Shown: one piece after another, positions 1 to 8,971 of the stretch
Layout: each line of letters starts with the position of its first letter
Position numbering within the stretch: position 1 is the stretch's first letter
From: Verrucomicrobiia bacterium
Lineage (GTDB): Bacteria; Verrucomicrobiota; Verrucomicrobiia; Verrucomicrobiales; DEV007
DNA length: 40,463 nt
NCBI GenBank assembly: GCA_020439995.1
Contig: JAGROY010000005.1
Coordinates: 1 to 40,463 of the forward strand
Direction: 5' to 3'
The notes under the pieces: model-generated
Seen by the model: the letters and a program-made list of their open reading frames with translations, nothing else
What the model was told of the DNA's origin: nothing
The model's database searches: none
Translations under genes and position numbers: made by a program

Positions 1-1
1 T

Positions 2-640
2 TTTCCGCCGCGCTGTACTAGAGAGCTTATCAGCAGCGAGCCGATTGTGGCAGAGGGCGCGCTCTATCAAGTAGGGTTTGATAGAGCGGTGTTTGAAGTA
101 GCGGTCGAGCCGGGACAGGACAGTCTGGAATTGACAGCTCCGCCCGCACTTGCGATCACCCCGGACGGAAGAAAGTCCTCAGCACCGAAGATACACGCCT
201 TTTCCAGGATCATGCTAACCTATTCGCCTAAGGGAGGGCGACTGCAAGCCGTTACGAGGTGCTCACCGGACGTATTGTGGTCAGCATCATTCGAGCTGTT
301 AGCTGATGGCATGGTCAGGCGAATGGACGATGGCGGAGCAAGCATCGGTGATCCGATTCCGGCAAGGGTAGTTGGACTGAATGTTGATGGAATCGCAGCG
401 CCTCACGTCTATTCGCTAAAGTATAAGTTCCGCATGAGTGACAATACTGGTGGGATGGACATCCTCATGGGAATTGGTTACGCAGTCCGATCGAGACCTG
501 TCGTGAAAACGAGCTCGGACAACTCTTGGCAAGAGACTGATCAGGGATGGTCGGAGTTTGTCGATCAGCCCTCGCCTATGGTTGACGCCGAATTTGAATC
601 TCCCGAGTCGCCTTCTGCCGTCTCGTTTCCAGATAAGTAA
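2..640 (+). CDS. Unidentified protein, C-terminal part (5' end outside window)
   Basis: I do not recognise this protein. The reading frame is open to the left edge of the window, and the residues before the GTG at position 47 read like normal coding sequence, so the true start probably lies upstream and 47 is an internal codon. About 212 residues are visible. There is no membrane segment or cysteine motif. The composition is mixed alpha/beta, and the last 45 residues are rich in Ser, Glu, Asp and Pro, suggesting a flexible tail. It converges with the minus-strand gene ending at 665, with only 24 bp between them and no obvious terminator. Confidence 0.6.
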   Translation, partial: FPPRCTRELISSEPIVAEGALYQVGFDRAVFEVAVEPGQDSLELTAPPALAITPDGRKSSAPKIHAFSRIMLTYSPKGGRLQAVTRCSPDVLWSASFELLADGMVRRMDDGGASIGDPIPARVVGLNVDGIAAPHVYSLKYKFRMSDNTGGMDILMGIGYAVRSRPVVKTSSDNSWQETDQGWSEFVDQPSPMVDAEFESPESPSAVSFPDK

Positions 641-664
641 TGTAGTCATAGCGAAATCAGCGTA

Positions 665-1222
665 TCACGATGCACCTCCAGCCATCTTCGCCCTCTCATC
701 TTGTTCGGCAATTTCCGCGTTTAATATGGGAAAGGTTCGAATAACGCCTTTAAACCCATCTAAGGCGATGTTCACTTCCGTTAGCCTTTCGCTCTCAAAA
801 CCGAACACAAGTGTCAGGCACGATTTCGAGGGATCGATCAGGGTGACCCGGTCAGCAGAACAGATGAGTTTAACACGATAGTGACTGAAAGCAGATGGGC
901 CAGATGTGTTCGCTTTCGGTTTACGAATGTGAAGATCAATGAATTCCCTCATTTCGCCGACCGATGAACCCAATGGGAGCTGATCTGAAAGGAGATCTCG
1001 AAGATTCTTCAAGGAATCGCTCCTTGGGTTTGATCCTTCCTTGAGAACAGTCCACACATCCACGCTATCTTTCCGCAAACTCGAAAAAAGTCGCAATTCC
1101 ACCCTCGGTTGACCAGAAATGGTCGATACGATTGCGCGGAGGGGCACGCTGCAACCCGAGGGTGTCAATGCTCCACCTGCGACACTGGCAATACTAATCG
1201 TGAGTAAAAGGCGCTTCTTCAT
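665..1222 (-). CDS. Small exported or lipoprotein-like protein, unknown function
   Basis: This 185-residue protein begins with two lysines and a hydrophobic stretch of about 20 residues ending at TPSGC, where the Cys lies near residue 24. That resembles a signal peptide with a loose lipobox, though the residues before the Cys are not the classical LAGC. The middle contains a PLGSSVGEMREFI segment, followed later by a strand pattern (LTLVFGFESERLTEVNI). This order resembles small BamE/SmpA-like lipoproteins, but that is a weak inference. The gene lies 60 bp downstream of the 1283-1879 gene on the same strand. The two share a short aligned motif and may be distant paralogues in one operon. Confidence 0.55.
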   Translation of the reverse strand: MKKRLLLTISIASVAGGALTPSGCSVPLRAIVSTISGQPRVELRLFSSLRKDSVDVWTVLKEGSNPRSDSLKNLRDLLSDQLPLGSSVGEMREFIDLHIRKPKANTSGPSAFSHYRVKLICSADRVTLIDPSKSCLTLVFGFESERLTEVNIALDGFKGVIRTFPILNAEIAEQDERAKMAGGAS

Positions 1223-1282
1223 GTCATAGGAATGTCAGCCACTGCTGAGAGCGCACTCGACTCGTTGTTACAGAATTCCTTC

Positions 1283-1879
1283 TCACTGTTTCGATTCCAG
1301 ATAGGCAGATGCTCGACTATCGTCGTCTTGTTCGCGATTGGGCTTTGGGAGGAGATCGAATAAGTCAACCCACGGCGTAAGGTTGATTGCGCGCAGATCT
1401 TGGCTGCTTTTCGGACGATCCATTCGGAGCTTCGCATAGACGAACTTTCCGTCTCGATGAAAGTAGCAAACACTCAGGATCTTATGGTCATCGAAGAGGA
1501 ATGAAGGATAGCCGCGCACTCTCTGCTCCCAAGCAGAACCAGGAAGGCCTCCGGATGCGTCGGAGAAGTCCGGTGATTCAAAGTGTTCAGAGATATGACG
1601 CTTCAAGTCTTCAACAGTGGACTCTCGGTTCAATTGTCCCTGCATGTATTTCGAGAGGGCGACAACTGCGGCGCTGTTCTCGAGGTTTTCATCTTCCCAG
1701 TGTTCCCAGACATAAAGTAGGTCTGCTCGCATCGGTGAAGAACGCTTTGTCCAATTGCGGGGGGTCTTGGTTTTGGCGCTGTAGAGGGTCAGGAGCGGGT
1801 CGTGGAAAAAGTAAAAAAGGGGGGCAACGCCGGATGCAAGAACTATAGCGAAGAGAGCAATCTTGCAAAGTCGTGACAT
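1283..1879 (-). CDS. Membrane-anchored small protein, unknown function
   Basis: This 198-residue protein has an N-terminal hydrophobic segment at about residues 6-26, probably a signal anchor or uncleaved signal peptide, followed by a soluble region. Residues around 87-103 (STVEDLKRHISEHFESP) align with SSVGEMREFIDLHIRKP of the downstream neighbour. In both proteins a beta-rich stretch follows, here YPSFLFDDHKILSVCYFHRDGKFV. This suggests a divergent tandem pair, but the family is not recognised. The C-terminus is acidic and polar. Upstream is a 79-bp gap containing a perfect 7-bp hairpin. Confidence 0.55.
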   Translation of the reverse strand: MSRLCKIALFAIVLASGVAPLFYFFHDPLLTLYSAKTKTPRNWTKRSSPMRADLLYVWEHWEDENLENSAAVVALSKYMQGQLNRESTVEDLKRHISEHFESPDFSDASGGLPGSAWEQRVRGYPSFLFDDHKILSVCYFHRDGKFVYAKLRMDRPKSSQDLRAINLTPWVDLFDLLPKPNREQDDDSRASAYLESKQ

Positions 1880-1908
1880 CTTACTGGTGATTACGATTGA
1901 GGCATGTC

Positions 1909-1929
1909 ATCCGCGACCAAAGCGCGGAT
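1909..1929. repeat. Perfect hairpin, possible terminator or attenuator
   Basis: ATCCGCG and CGCGGAT form a perfect 7-bp inverted repeat around a 7-nt loop. It lies about 30 nt past the stop of the 1959-2420 gene and about 30 nt before the start of the 1283-1879 gene, both on the minus strand. No T-run follows, so it is not a textbook intrinsic terminator. It may partly separate the two transcription units. Confidence 0.35.
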
Positions 1930-1958
1930 AAATTGAAATGATATTGGTCGATTTGGCT

Positions 1959-2420
1959 TCATGCGTCAACTTCGGAGCGGGTCGGGAATTGATGTTCGCG
2001 GTCTAGTTCGTCTAGCGCCATCCACGGATGGCCGTAGGATCCTTTTTGCAACACAATGCGTGATCGTGCCGTTTTGCTTCCGCCGTCGATGCACGCGACT
2101 GGCCGTCCGAACAGAGAAACAATAACGGACTCCTCATTCTCGCTCCAATGAATCGAAACATCACCGTCTTTGAGATGGGGCATGACAGCTCCCTCAGAAA
2201 TGTGTCCCTCCAACAAAGGTGGAACATCGCCCCTCTGAAAAATGGCTCCAGGCCCAGAGGGGTTGTGTAGATTCACAAGTGAGCAGACGGGGGCAGCGGC
2301 CAACGTTTTCTTCGCAATAGCATCTCTTAGATACATCCAAACGGCTCCATTCTCTGCGGACTCTACGATGCAGTGATAGCGTTCGCTTGGAGACTGAGAG
2401 GCTTTCCAAATGTCGGTCAT
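1959..2420 (-). CDS. Unidentified cytoplasmic protein
   Basis: This is a 153-residue soluble protein with no signal peptide or membrane segment. The sequence mixes short strands and loops, with conspicuous segments VWMYLRDAIAKK and VSLFGRPVACIDGG. Its size and acidic-to-neutral composition would suit a small accessory or immunity-like protein, but no family motif supports that and I assign no function. It is the first minus-strand gene of the left cluster and is transcribed divergently from the CotH gene at 2581. Confidence 0.5.
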   Translation of the reverse strand: MTDIWKASQSPSERYHCIVESAENGAVWMYLRDAIAKKTLAAAPVCSLVNLHNPSGPGAIFQRGDVPPLLEGHISEGAVMPHLKDGDVSIHWSENEESVIVSLFGRPVACIDGGSKTARSRIVLQKGSYGHPWMALDELDREHQFPTRSEVDA

Positions 2421-2580
2421 TTCTAGGGCGAACAGTGAATCTTTCCCACAACCAGGCGGAATATAATCCTAACCCTGCCCGATGAATCTCTGCATTTCCA
2501 CCATTTTGTGAAGATCTCTCCGCTAAACAACTTCGGATCAAGGAGCGATTTCGTGCTCGCCCTTTTGATGAGGATTCACG
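2421..2580. promoter_or_regulatory. Divergent intergenic region with a TATAAT box and a ribosome binding site
   Basis: This 160-bp gap separates the minus-strand gene at 1959-2420 from the plus-strand CotH gene. A perfect TATAAT lies at 2462-2467 on the plus strand, but the sequence at the expected -35 position (atcttt) is poor. A GAGGA at about 2569-2573, eight bases before the ATG at 2581, is a good ribosome binding site for the CotH gene and supports that start. No clear minus-strand promoter was found. Confidence 0.35.
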
Positions 2581-5500
2581 ATGATCGGCACCATGAAGAT
2601 GTGGCGATTGCTCTTTCTGGTGCGGTGGACGTTACTGGCCTTGCCCTGCACGCAGGCGGCTGCTGAACCGCTACGAATGCCTGGGATCACCGAATTCCTG
2701 GCGGTGAATGAAGGGGGGCTTCAGGATGAAAATTTCGACAGTCCAGACTGGATTGAAATCCACAATCCGGGCGACACGGAAATTCGACTCGACGGCTACT
2801 TCCTCACGGACTCGCCACAGAAACCTGCGAAGTGGCGGTTTCCCGACGTGAAGCTTGCCGGTGGCGGATACATGGTTATTTTCGCCTCTAACAAAGACAG
2901 AAGGGATCCTGCCAGACCACTGCACACGAACTTTCAACTGGCAGAGGAAGGCGACTATCTGGCGCTGGTGGCCCCTGACGGCAGGACACGGGTTTCCGAA
3001 TTTCCAGCGGGAGATTCGCCTACGGGCCACTACCCCGGGCAAAAAAGCAATCGCAGCTACGGTGTCGACGTCAATGGTGTGACCGGCTACTTTTACCCGG
3101 CCACTCCCGGAGACAGGAACGGGATTGCCCGGTCAGGAATCACAGCAGATCCAACCTTCAGCGCGCAACGCGGACTCCAGGCGCAGACAGAACCATTCGT
3201 CCTCACTCTGGCGACCGCGACTCCGGGCGCTTCGATTGTCTACTCGATTGTGACTGATGGCGCAGGGCCGGGTGCCGACGGCGAAGGATCAAAGTATACC
3301 AAGCCGCTGAAAATTTCGTCGACCTGTAGCGTGCGTGCCACGGCATCGCTGCCGGGCTGGCTGCCATCGGATTCGGTCACTCACACTTACGTTTTTCCTA
3401 ACACAGTGGCGAAGTCTCCGATGATGTCCCGGGCGATCACGGTGCATCCGCAGTATGGCCCAATGATTCCGGCAGGGCTCGCCAGCCTTCCCAGCATTTC
3501 GATTGTCACAGGGCAAACGAGCGGCGATGTGGAAGTGCCCGGTTCCGTTGAGATGATTTTCCCCGATGGAAGCGAAGGTTTTCACGTCCCCTGTGGCGTC
3601 AAGGAGTTTGGCGGTACTTACACGGACTGGCGAAAGAAATCGTTTCGCCTCTACTTTCGCGGAGAATATGGCGCGGCAAAGTTACGGTATCCGGTCTTCG
3701 CCGGACATGATCGCGAAACTCGTGCGGTCGACAGCTTTGACCAGCTCAACCTGCGCAGTGGATCGCACGACATGATGAGCCGTGGAATCTATCTGGCCAA
3801 TCGCTTTGCCGACGACACCATGCTGGCGATGGGTCACCTGGCACCGCACGGCCGCTTTGTGCACCTGTATCTGAATGGTGCATACTGGGGGCAATACCAT
3901 CTGCGCGAACGCTGGGGCGCGGGAATGTTGTCCGGATACTTCGGCGGAAAGAAGGAGGACTACGAAGCTATCAATGGAAATCTGAATGTGGGTGGCTGGG
4001 CGAACACCACCGCTGACGATGCCTATGATGGCGATGGCTCAACCTGGGAAAAACTGAAGGCGCTCGCGCTCAGTCCAGATGCTTCGAACTACGAAGCGGT
4101 GAAGCCTTATCTCAATGTGACACAGTTCATTGATTACATGCTGCTCGATATTTTCGGGAATTCGGAGGCTGAATTTCGCGCGGCAGGTGTGGCAGGGCCG
4201 TCCAGTAGCGGGTTCCAGTTTTTCCTGAATGATGCCGATGGACTGCTGGGTGACTACCTTGTGCCAAACCGGCCGCGCACCCGCTTCCAAAGCATGGTTC
4301 CAGGTGTATTCGGCCGGGCCGAAGGCGATGGCCCGGGGGGCTTGTTCAGTCTGTTGTTTAAAGCTGGCAACCTTGAATTTCGGACGCTGCTGGCCGACCG
4401 AATCCATAGGCACTTTTTCAATGACGGGGCGCTGACACCAAAGAACAATCTCGCCCGCCTCCAGGAACGCATCGCCGAAATCGAACAGAGCATGGTGCCC
4501 GAGCTCGCAAGGTGGCGGGAGCAGCGGCAGACCTACAGTATGCCGGATCAGTGGATCGCCGCCCGCGAGGTCATCACCAACGACTGGCTGCCAAAGCGCA
4601 CCGACTGGATCATGAGCCAACTGCGCGGCGCGGGCTTTTACCCTGATCTTGATGCTCCCGTTGTAAGCCCCTTTGGCGGGTCGGTTAGAACCGGATCGCC
4701 AGTGCAACTGGAGGCACCACGGGGCGTCATCTATTTCACGACAACCGGCGCTGATCCCCGGCTGCCGGGCGGGGGGATTCATCCCGACGCAAAGCTCTAC
4801 AAAGACGGGCTGGAAAGCAAGGTTCTGATTCCCAAGGGGGCGACGTGGAAATACGCGGACAGCGGCCCAATGCGTGGTAATTCATGGGCACTCCCAGAAT
4901 ACAACGACCTGCCCTGGAAACAGGGTGCGGCGCAACTCGGCTACGGCGATGGCGACGAGCAAACGGTCGTCTCCAGTGGCAACATCCCGGGACGAAAGCA
5001 TACGACCACGTATTTTCGCAAGCGGTTCGTCGTCGGTAAGCTGGGGGCTGTCGAATCTGTGGAACTCCTCTTGAAGCGTGACGATGGCGCAGTGGTTTTT
5101 CTGAATGGCGTCGACGTCGCGCGATCCAATCTTGTCGGCCCTGTCACTCCCCTGACATTCGCACAGAAAGCGCAGGATGATGGCGGCGTATTCCACTCGT
5201 TCCAGTTACCGGCAAACCGATTGCAAAAAGGTGAAAATGTGGTGGCAGTGGAAGTGCATCAAGTAAGTCCCACGTCTTCAGACCTTAGTTTCGATTTGCA
5301 GCTGACGGTTACATTCCGGGACGATTCGCAATTGATTACCGTTCTGACATTGGATCAAACGACGCATCTCCGTGCCCGCGCGTTTGAGGATGGCGAATGG
5401 TCGGCACTCGCGGAATCGTTTTTCACGCTCGATGGAGAGCCGGGCGTTTCACCTGGCCAGCTAGCCATCAGCGAAATCCACTACCACCCAGCAGACGACA

Positions 5501-5919
5501 GCGAGACCGAATTCATCGAGCTGATCAATATCGCCGACCACTCCATCAACCTTCGTGGCACTGCCTTTGTGAAGGGTATCGAGTTCGCATTCCCAAAGAC
5601 GCGCGACACCCTTCTCGCCCCGAAAGAGCGGCTACTGTTAGTCGAAGACCAGCGCGCGATGGATATTCGATATGGAATCAATCTTCCGATCGCTGGCCAG
5701 TATGCCGGAAGCCTGGCGAATGATGGCGAGACGCTTGTTCTTGTGGGTTCCGACGGGAACTCCGAATTGCTGAAACTGACTTACAAAGACACGAAGCCCT
5801 GGCCGGAAGGGGCCGATGGAAAAGGGCCGAGCCTCGTCCTGCCCGCGCCTTTCATAAAGCCAGATGAGCCCGATCACTGGCAGACAAGCGACGCTTCCGG
5901 AGGCACGCCCGGCAAGTAG
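2581..5919 (+). CDS. Secreted CotH-kinase-family protein with two lamin-tail domains
   Basis: This is a 1112-residue exported protein. An N-terminal signal peptide (about residues 1-28) precedes a lamin-tail domain (about 35-185, starting ITEFLAVNEGG), an Fn3-associated or chitobiase-like beta domain (190-280) and a CotH-like region (295-620). A second Fn3-associated segment (695-755), a galactose-binding-like module (757-900) with RDDGAVVFLNG, and a C-terminal lamin-tail domain (955-1112, starting ISEIHYHP) follow. CotH proteins of Bacillus and fungi are atypical protein kinases acting on secreted proteins. Here the usual WDxD-type metal motif appears as FFLNDADG, keeping the Asp but losing the Trp, so activity is uncertain. 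A GAGGA ribosome binding site supports the start. No C-terminal membrane anchor is seen. The exact substrate is unknown. Confidence 0.85.
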   Translation: MIGTMKMWRLLFLVRWTLLALPCTQAAAEPLRMPGITEFLAVNEGGLQDENFDSPDWIEIHNPGDTEIRLDGYFLTDSPQKPAKWRFPDVKLAGGGYMVIFASNKDRRDPARPLHTNFQLAEEGDYLALVAPDGRTRVSEFPAGDSPTGHYPGQKSNRSYGVDVNGVTGYFYPATPGDRNGIARSGITADPTFSAQRGLQAQTEPFVLTLATATPGASIVYSIVTDGAGPGADGEGSKYTKPLKISSTCSVRATASLPGWLPSDSVTHTYVFPNTVAKSPMMSRAITVHPQYGPMIPAGLASLPSISIVTGQTSGDVEVPGSVEMIFPDGSEGFHVPCGVKEFGGTYTDWRKKSFRLYFRGEYGAAKLRYPVFAGHDRETRAVDSFDQLNLRSGSHDMMSRGIYLANRFADDTMLAMGHLAPHGRFVHLYLNGAYWGQYHLRERWGAGMLSGYFGGKKEDYEAINGNLNVGGWANTTADDAYDGDGSTWEKLKALALSPDASNYEAVKPYLNVTQFIDYMLLDIFGNSEAEFRAAGVAGPSSSGFQFFLNDADGLLGDYLVPNRPRTRFQSMVPGVFGRAEGDGPGGLFSLLFKAGNLEFRTLLADRIHRHFFNDGALTPKNNLARLQERIAEIEQSMVPELARWREQRQTYSMPDQWIAAREVITNDWLPKRTDWIMSQLRGAGFYPDLDAPVVSPFGGSVRTGSPVQLEAPRGVIYFTTTGADPRLPGGGIHPDAKLYKDGLESKVLIPKGATWKYADSGPMRGNSWALPEYNDLPWKQGAAQLGYGDGDEQTVVSSGNIPGRKHTTTYFRKRFVVGKLGAVESVELLLKRDDGAVVFLNGVDVARSNLVGPVTPLTFAQKAQDDGGVFHSFQLPANRLQKGENVVAVEVHQVSPTSSDLSFDLQLTVTFRDDSQLITVLTLDQTTHLRARAFEDGEWSALAESFFTLDGEPGVSPGQLAISEIHYHPADDSETEFIELINIADHSINLRGTAFVKGIEFAFPKTRDTLLAPKERLLLVEDQRAMDIRYGINLPIAGQYAGSLANDGETLVLVGSDGNSELLKLTYKDTKPWPEGADGKGPSLVLPAPFIKPDEPDHWQTSDASGGTPGK

Positions 5920-5991
5920 ACCGTTTGCTACCCCAATCTCCGGCGAGATGCGCATTGCCTCGCGGTGCGGGAAGCGGTATGAACTCTTCCA

Positions 5992-6732
5992 ATGCGTGCT
6001 TACCTGCTAACGTTATTGGTCTTTGCAAACTCGATCGGAGCTGCCATTGCGCTCGAATTTGATGAAGAATGTCTTGTTCTCTCTTCAGTGAAGGAAGGTC
6101 GTCGTGAGGCATTTGCAACGGATGGGCTGCTCAATGTGATCGCACGGGATGGCTTTGCTGCGCCCAAAGCGGGCGACATGGTTCCACACGAGAGCGGCAA
6201 AGAGGCACCGTGGCGAAGTGCCACCTACAAGGACGGCGAACTGATTCTTCCCAAGTCCAACGACGAGGACACGGAACGAGGCTAGTCACGGCGGCGCAGA
6301 CGGGGCGGCGGAGCGGACTACGTTTATCTGACGGCCACCAGCGAAGCTGAGGAGGTGCTGCTGTTGAACGCAAAGGGCCAGTCGGCAGTGATGGTCAATG
6401 GTGAATGGCGCATTGGCGACGCATACGGCAACAACCCGGTGCCAATCCCGGTGCTGGTGAAAAAGGGTATCAACCGCTTTCTCTTTGCCGCGAGCAGAAG
6501 AGCGGAAGCGTGGGGAGCTGCTATCGTCGTTAATGCCTCCACAGAATGGCTCGACGATCTTGAGATTCATGCAAACTACCGCAAAGACGAGGTAACTCCG
6601 TGTGGCCCTATTCCGCCCCTCGGGTTTCGCAAGCTGGGCTTTCTCATCACGAATGATCAGGTAGTGACCGGTAATGTTTCCTTCAATGTAAGTCTTCAGC
6701 ACAAGGGGAATAACTTTAACGTGGATAAATAA
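5992..6732 (+). pseudogene. Broken N-terminal remnant of a larger secreted protein
   Basis: A 97-codon reading frame starts with a good signal peptide (MRAYLLTLLVFANSIGAAIA) and ends at a TAG at 6283-6285. The same frame reopens at once and runs to 6732, including GADYVYLTATSEAEEVLLLNAKG and a VNGEWRIGDAYGNNPVPIPVLVKKG segment. The second half resembles the N-terminal beta domain that, in Planctomycetes and Verrucomicrobiota, often precedes a large peptidase or esterase-like domain; this is from memory and only moderately sure. Around 6280-6330, reading two bases along gives LVTAAQTGRR, so paired indels are an alternative to a simple nonsense change. No catalytic domain follows, so the gene also looks truncated at its 3' end. 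Confidence 0.55.
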
Positions 6733-6796
6733 GTAGACACCTAACTTCGACTTTGGCTGGGACTGTCGTGACTTTTTTGCTTTTTGTTTTCCATAG

Positions 6797-6816
6797 CCTC
6801 TGCCGAGTGGCAGAGG
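6797..6816. repeat. Perfect 8-bp hairpin in the 6733-6941 gap
   Basis: CCTCTGCC and GGCAGAGG pair perfectly around a GAGT loop. The hairpin lies about 125 nt beyond the comF stop (minus strand) and about 65 nt beyond the pseudogene (plus strand). A T-rich stretch sits on its left on the plus strand, which is the wrong side for a plus-strand terminator and gives an A-run on the minus strand. A G8 run lies near 6910. Nothing else was found in this 209-bp gap. It may act as a weak bidirectional terminator. Confidence 0.35.
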
Positions 6817-6941
6817 AAGGTCACGCAGTCCAGCTTTTCTCACTCGAAATGTGCCCTCCCCTGTGGGATGCCTGTGCAACGTTTTCTATGAACGTCCCTT
6901 CGAGCTTTAACTGGGGGGGGAGTTCACTCGACTTTCTCCTC

Positions 6942-7730
6942 TCACCCGCGCGCCACGGTTACCACAGCTAGATTCGCTGGAGTGAGCGTCGCGCGCAGGA
7001 CGCGGGCGCATTCGTTGACGGTGGTGCCGGTGGTGAAGACGTCGTCTACCAGGAGGAGGTTCTTGCCCGTGAGGTTTTGTGCGGCGCGCTGGGGGTTGCG
7101 GAGGGCGAAGGCGTCGCGCAGGTTTTCGAGGCGTTCTTTGCGGTCGAGTTGGGCCTGCTGGGTGGTGTAGCGGGTGCGCTTGAGAATGTCAGCTACTGGG
7201 AAGCCTGCCCACTTGCTGGCGAATCTTGAGATCTCTGCGGCCTGGTTGAATTCCCGCTCCTGCCGACGCCGGCGGTGGAGCGGAACGGGGATCATCACCC
7301 ATTCGCCCTGTGCGGCAATTCTGGGATCGCTGAGCGCCGGGAGCAACATGGCTCCGAGCACCCGGCGAAGGTGGAATTCGCCCTGATACTTGAACCGGTG
7401 GACGAGCTCACGCGTCAGCTTTGTGGCTTCGTAAGAGGCGATGGCAAAGTCGAACGCCAGCTTGCGCCCGAGACAGTTGCTGCACTCGAACGATCGCGGT
7501 GGGGTGCCCATGTTGCCAGCAAAGGTTTCGCCGCAGCGCTCACAGAAGGGGGCGCATACGGCTTCCAGTTCGTCGGCGCATGGAGAGCAAAGCCGCGCAC
7601 TGTCCGGCACTTCTTCTGTGTCCGGTCGACGGCAGCCGGGACAGCGTGGCGGATAAAAAATGTTCAGAGCGGCAGCGCCGAGTGAGCGCACCGCAGCGAT
7701 TGGCGACGGCCGCTGAGACAGACCGCTCAT
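6942..7730 (-). CDS. comF: ComF family phosphoribosyltransferase-like protein
   Basis: This 262-residue protein has the two-part ComF layout. The N-terminal zinc-finger-like region has paired cysteines (CPGC near residue 34, CSPC, CERC and CSNC). The C-terminal type I phosphoribosyltransferase domain has the PRPP-binding loop LLVDDVFTTGTT near residues 226-237. The IPVPLHRRRRQEREFNQA segment is a family hallmark. ComF proteins are linked to DNA uptake in competent bacteria and are widespread in non-competent ones, where their role is unclear. The gene starts 3 bp after the tyrS stop, so the two are almost certainly co-transcribed. No other competence gene is visible here. Confidence 0.93.
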   Translation of the reverse strand: MSGLSQRPSPIAAVRSLGAAALNIFYPPRCPGCRRPDTEEVPDSARLCSPCADELEAVCAPFCERCGETFAGNMGTPPRSFECSNCLGRKLAFDFAIASYEATKLTRELVHRFKYQGEFHLRRVLGAMLLPALSDPRIAAQGEWVMIPVPLHRRRRQEREFNQAAEISRFASKWAGFPVADILKRTRYTTQQAQLDRKERLENLRDAFALRNPQRAAQNLTGKNLLLVDDVFTTGTTVNECARVLRATLTPANLAVVTVARG

Positions 7731-7733
7731 ACC

Positions 7734-8900
7734 CTAGCGCTTCACCCGCACCATGCGTTTCTTGCCGATGCGCAAGACGCCGCCGTCCGGCAGGTCCAGT
7801 TCGGCAGCCGGATCAGTGAGCTTTTCACCATCGAGCTGGATGCCGCCCTGCTCGATCATTCGGCGGATGTTGGCGTTCGATTCCTTCTGGCTGAAGCATT
7901 TGCTCAATGCATTTCCGACCAGAGAGATGATGCGCTTCTCAGCTCCGGGAGAAAAATCTGGCAGCTCAGCTTCGGCGGCGTTGGTCTTGCGCAGTTCCCA
8001 GTTCTGCAGCTCCGCCTGTGCCTGCTCTGCGGAATGGTAGCGCTCAACTAGAGTCGCCGCCAGTTGCTTCTTGGCCTCCAGCGGGTGGATTTCCGGACAG
8101 GGCGTGCCGATGATGAGCGGGTACCAGCGCCCCATCAATTCATCCGAAATGCTCATCGCCTTGCCGAACATATCTCCCGGGGTGTCGGTCACGCCGATGT
8201 AGTTGCCGTAACTTTTGCTCATCTTCTTCACGCCATCGGTGCCCTCGAGCAGTGGCACTAACAGAACCACCTGCGGCTCCATGCCCTGGCTCTTCAGCAT
8301 GTCGCGGCCGACGAGAATGTTGAACAATTGGTCGGTGCCGCCGATTTCCACATCAGCACGCACTTCGACTGAATCCCAGCCCTGCATGATCGGGTACTGG
8401 ATCTCATGCAGCCGCACTTCCTCCCCGCGATCGATGCGGGTTTTGAAGTCTTCGCGCTGGAGCATCTGTTGCATGGTGACGCGTGCGTTCAGTTTCAAGA
8501 TCTCGTCGTACGTCATCTTGCGGAACCAGTCGCCGTTGTAGACGACTTCCGTGCGATCCTGATCGAGAATCTTGAACGCCTGCTCGGTGTACGTCTTCGC
8601 ATTTTCCATGACTTCGTCGCGCGTCAGTGGCGGCCGGGTTTGCGACCGTCCAGTGGGGTCGCCGATGGTGGCGGTGAAGTCGCCGATGATCAGCACGATG
8701 TCATGGCCAAGCTCCTGGAACTGGCGCAGCTTCACAAAGGGCAGTGTGTGGCCCAGGTGAATGTCTGGAGCTGTCGGGTCGACACCCAGCTTGATGCGCA
8801 GTGGCTTGCCGCGGGACAGCTTGTCAGCGAGTTCTTTTTCGCTGATGATCTTTGCGGCTCCGCGCTTGAGGATTTCCAGAGATTCGGTGACGTCTTTCAT
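7734..8900 (-). CDS. tyrS: Tyrosyl-tRNA synthetase
   Basis: This class I aminoacyl-tRNA synthetase charges tRNA-Tyr with tyrosine in the cytoplasm. Using the ATG at 8900 it has 388 residues. The ATP-binding HIGH motif is HLGH at residues 48-51, the class motif IGGTDQ lies near 187-192, and KMSKS lies near 226-230. An S4 RNA-binding domain occupies about the last 65 residues. The frame also extends to a TTG at 8975, which would add 25 residues without family character and overlap the upstream stop by 2 bp. I prefer 8900 because MKDVTESLEILKRG resembles normal TyrRS N-termini. It lies between the beta-helix gene and comF, probably in one operon. Confidence 0.95.
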   Translation of the reverse strand: MKDVTESLEILKRGAAKIISEKELADKLSRGKPLRIKLGVDPTAPDIHLGHTLPFVKLRQFQELGHDIVLIIGDFTATIGDPTGRSQTRPPLTRDEVMENAKTYTEQAFKILDQDRTEVVYNGDWFRKMTYDEILKLNARVTMQQMLQREDFKTRIDRGEEVRLHEIQYPIMQGWDSVEVRADVEIGGTDQLFNILVGRDMLKSQGMEPQVVLLVPLLEGTDGVKKMSKSYGNYIGVTDTPGDMFGKAMSISDELMGRWYPLIIGTPCPEIHPLEAKKQLAATLVERYHSAEQAQAELQNWELRKTNAAEAELPDFSPGAEKRIISLVGNALSKCFSQKESNANIRRMIEQGGIQLDGEKLTDPAAELDLPDGGVLRIGKKRMVRVKR

Positions 8901-8971
8901 CGGGATGGTTCGGTAATGCGTTGGAAAGGAACGGTCAACCCTTTCCCTGTCGATCGCTTGGTGAATCCAGT

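Noticed and set aside
4039..4782. 247-codon open frame on the minus strand
   Set aside because: It is antisense to the CotH/lamin-tail gene at 2581-5919, whose domain content is clear.
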